Positions 62,900-64,000 of a DNA stretch of 64,000 nucleotides are shown here, piece by piece. The DNA lies in the NCBI RefSeq assembly GCF_000400365.1, contig NZ_BAOG01000053.1, positions 124,001 through 188,000 on the forward strand. Direction: 5' to 3'. The notes beneath the pieces were generated by a model, which had not been told where the DNA came from, did no database searches, and was given only the letters and a program-made list of their open reading frames with translations. The DNA is from Vibrio jasicida CAIM 1864 = LMG 25398 (GTDB taxonomy: Bacteria > Pseudomonadota > Gammaproteobacteria > Enterobacterales > Vibrionaceae). Both the position numbers and the translations under genes were made by a program. Numbering within the stretch: position 1 is the stretch's first letter; each line of letters starts with the position of its first letter.

Positions 62900-64000
62900 T
62901 TAGATATTCCCTTCGCTAAAGTCTTTCTGGAAATACAGCACCTTTTGCAAGTAGCGTCTTGCTTCCCCTTTTGGATGTTGAGTGGTTAACGCATCATAAA
63001 CCTGAGTCGGGTTAAGGCTGTTAAGCTCATTCATCGCGCGTTTTCGGTCACTATTGAAGGTAGAAAGCACGCCGCCAGTACCGCCGTTATAGGCGGAAAT
63101 CATACTAAAATGCTTCGAGGTAGGGTGTTTCACATCGCGAAGATAACGGTTCTTCAAGATGTAGAAGTACGCCGCGCCTGTATCAATGTTATTGGCAGGA
63201 TCGAACAAGTACTCTTTGGTTGGAATGCCCGGTTTGTTTTTCACCAAATTAAACACATCTGCCCCCGCTGTTTTGGGGATCACTTGCATCAAGCCGTAAG
63301 CACCGGCATGAGAAACCGCATAAGGATTAAAGCTACTTTCGGTTTTGATCACGGCAAAGATAAGGTCTTCTGGCAATCCATACCGTTTAGCAGCATCGCG
63401 AATCAAGCCTGCATATTGATACTCACGTTGCTCTAGGTGATCTTTCACCATATTGATTTCGACATAGTAAGCACTGCCGCGTTTGATGGCTTTCTTTTGT
63501 AGCTTATTCTCGATCAGGTAATCCGAATAACGGTTAGCACGCCATTCCCACTCTATTGGTTTACCATCTTGATCAAGCACTTGGCCAAGCAAGAAGGGTT
63601 TTCCACGCAGAGCCGCTTCTTTGTCACTAAACAATTCTGCATGAGCTGGATCGGCAGGCATGAGCAGAGTTTGAACGATGGCTTTTTGCAGCTTCTCCGT
63701 TGGGTGGTACTGAGAAATTGTCGAAACATAAATCTTACCCGTCTCGAAGTCGATGTGTGCTCGGGTGTTGTAACTGTCAAGGTACTTCACGTAACGGTGT
63801 TTGCCTGCTTCAACGAACTCATCTTCACCCCAGCGATCTTTGGCTTTTTGAGCGATGTAAGCCAGTAACTGTTTGATGTTGTCTTCGTTCGATGCGCTTG
63901 GCGGCTTTACATAAGGAGGAACGTAGTCATCACATGCGCATGGTGGTGTTTCTTCAGGAGCGACAGAACAACCACCGAGAAGGAGTAAGCTCAGGATTAG
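62900..64000 (-). CDS. mltC: Membrane-bound lytic murein transglycosylase C (partial)
   Basis: The frame is open to the right edge, so the first few codons are missing. The visible N-terminus is a lipoprotein signal (LSLLLLGGC-SVAPEE, lipobox Cys encoded at 63968–63970). MltC N-terminal domain, then the SLT domain: catalytic Glu in AVIKTESSFNPYAVSHAGAYGLMQVI, and SAYNGGTGGVLSTF; end KGEARRYLQKVLYF. Cleaves peptidoglycan, anchored in the outer membrane. An internal GTG at 63790 is not the start. The usual neighbours yggX and mutY would lie beyond the edge. Confidence 0.93.
   Translation of the reverse strand, partial: LILSLLLLGGCSVAPEETPPCACDDYVPPYVKPPSASNEDNIKQLLAYIAQKAKDRWGEDEFVEAGKHRYVKYLDSYNTRAHIDFETGKIYVSTISQYHPTEKLQKAIVQTLLMPADPAHAELFSDKEAALRGKPFLLGQVLDQDGKPIEWEWRANRYSDYLIENKLQKKAIKRGSAYYVEINMVKDHLEQREYQYAGLIRDAAKRYGLPEDLIFAVIKTESSFNPYAVSHAGAYGLMQVIPKTAGADVFNLVKNKPGIPTKEYLFDPANNIDTGAAYFYILKNRYLRDVKHPTSKHFSMISAYNGGTGGVLSTFNSDRKRAMNELNSLNPTQVYDALTTQHPKGEARRYLQKVLYFQKDFSEGNI

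Noticed and set aside
63569..63868. 99-codon plus-strand frame opposite mltC
   Set aside because: It is a shadow of the mltC frame, which continues open to the window edge with a lipoprotein signal.

Overview
The window reads as chromosomal DNA of a Vibrio, probably of the Harveyi/Parahaemolyticus group. This rests on the gene order prfC–yjjV–nupC–deoCABD–ytjB/serB–plzC/radA–fusA2, which I recall from Vibrio chromosome I, on protein sequences very close to known Vibrio and E. coli proteins, and on a Harveyi-group style tad locus. I see no tRNA, rRNA, CRISPR array, insertion sequence or phage gene.

Regions, left to right. (1) 1–15,700: housekeeping block. It holds the prfC tail, a small DUF5363 gene overlapping a TatD-type hydrolase, the nucleoside salvage set nupC and deoCABD, a divergent ytjB/serB pair, a two-domain PilZ protein divergent from radA, and a second EF-G gene. 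(2) 15,800–26,430: accessory block, mostly on the minus strand. It holds a GcvA-like LysR regulator, a DUF1127 peptide, a four-gene non-classical chaperone–usher pilus operon with a CsgD/VpsT-like LuxR regulator, an acyl-CoA synthetase, and a LysR plus lytic transglycosylase pair. (3) 26,767–38,306: a complete tad (Flp pilus) locus, flp-tadV-rcpCAB-tadZABCDEFG, closed by an OmpA-domain gene. Most genes overlap by a few bases, so it is very likely one operon. (4) 38,395–40,564: chrA and a divergent LysR gene. (5) 40,617–59,406: sugar block. It holds ebgR-ebgA-ebgC-ygjI (minus), an isolated PBP2 gene, the galETKM operon (plus), galR and ptsG (minus), and sgrR (plus). (6) 59,528–64,000: ygjH, a small outer-membrane barrel, a gamma-glutamylcyclotransferase-like gene, nnrS, a candidate small RNA, and mltC running off the right edge.

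How parts fit together. Region 5 can split a beta-galactoside (EbgAC), send galactose through the Leloir pathway (GalM, GalK, GalT, GalE) and import glucose (PtsG), with EbgR, GalR and an SgrR-type activator as local regulators. The galE promoter carries a consensus GalR operator 19 bp from a CRP-like site, the same geometry I recall for E. coli galOE/CRP, and a second GalR operator 101 bp further upstream. NupC and DeoCABD import and break down nucleosides; a perfect CRP box and a PurR-like palindrome precede nupC.

The most interesting noncoding signals are two. The first is a likely small RNA at about 62,757–62,879 whose unpaired segment shares 15 of 16 bases with the core I recall from the Vibrio quorum-sensing Qrr RNAs. 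The second is a hairpin between sgrR and ptsG (57,329–57,399) whose C-rich loop is complementary to the ptsG ribosome-binding site. Both are inferences from reading the sequence and were not computed.
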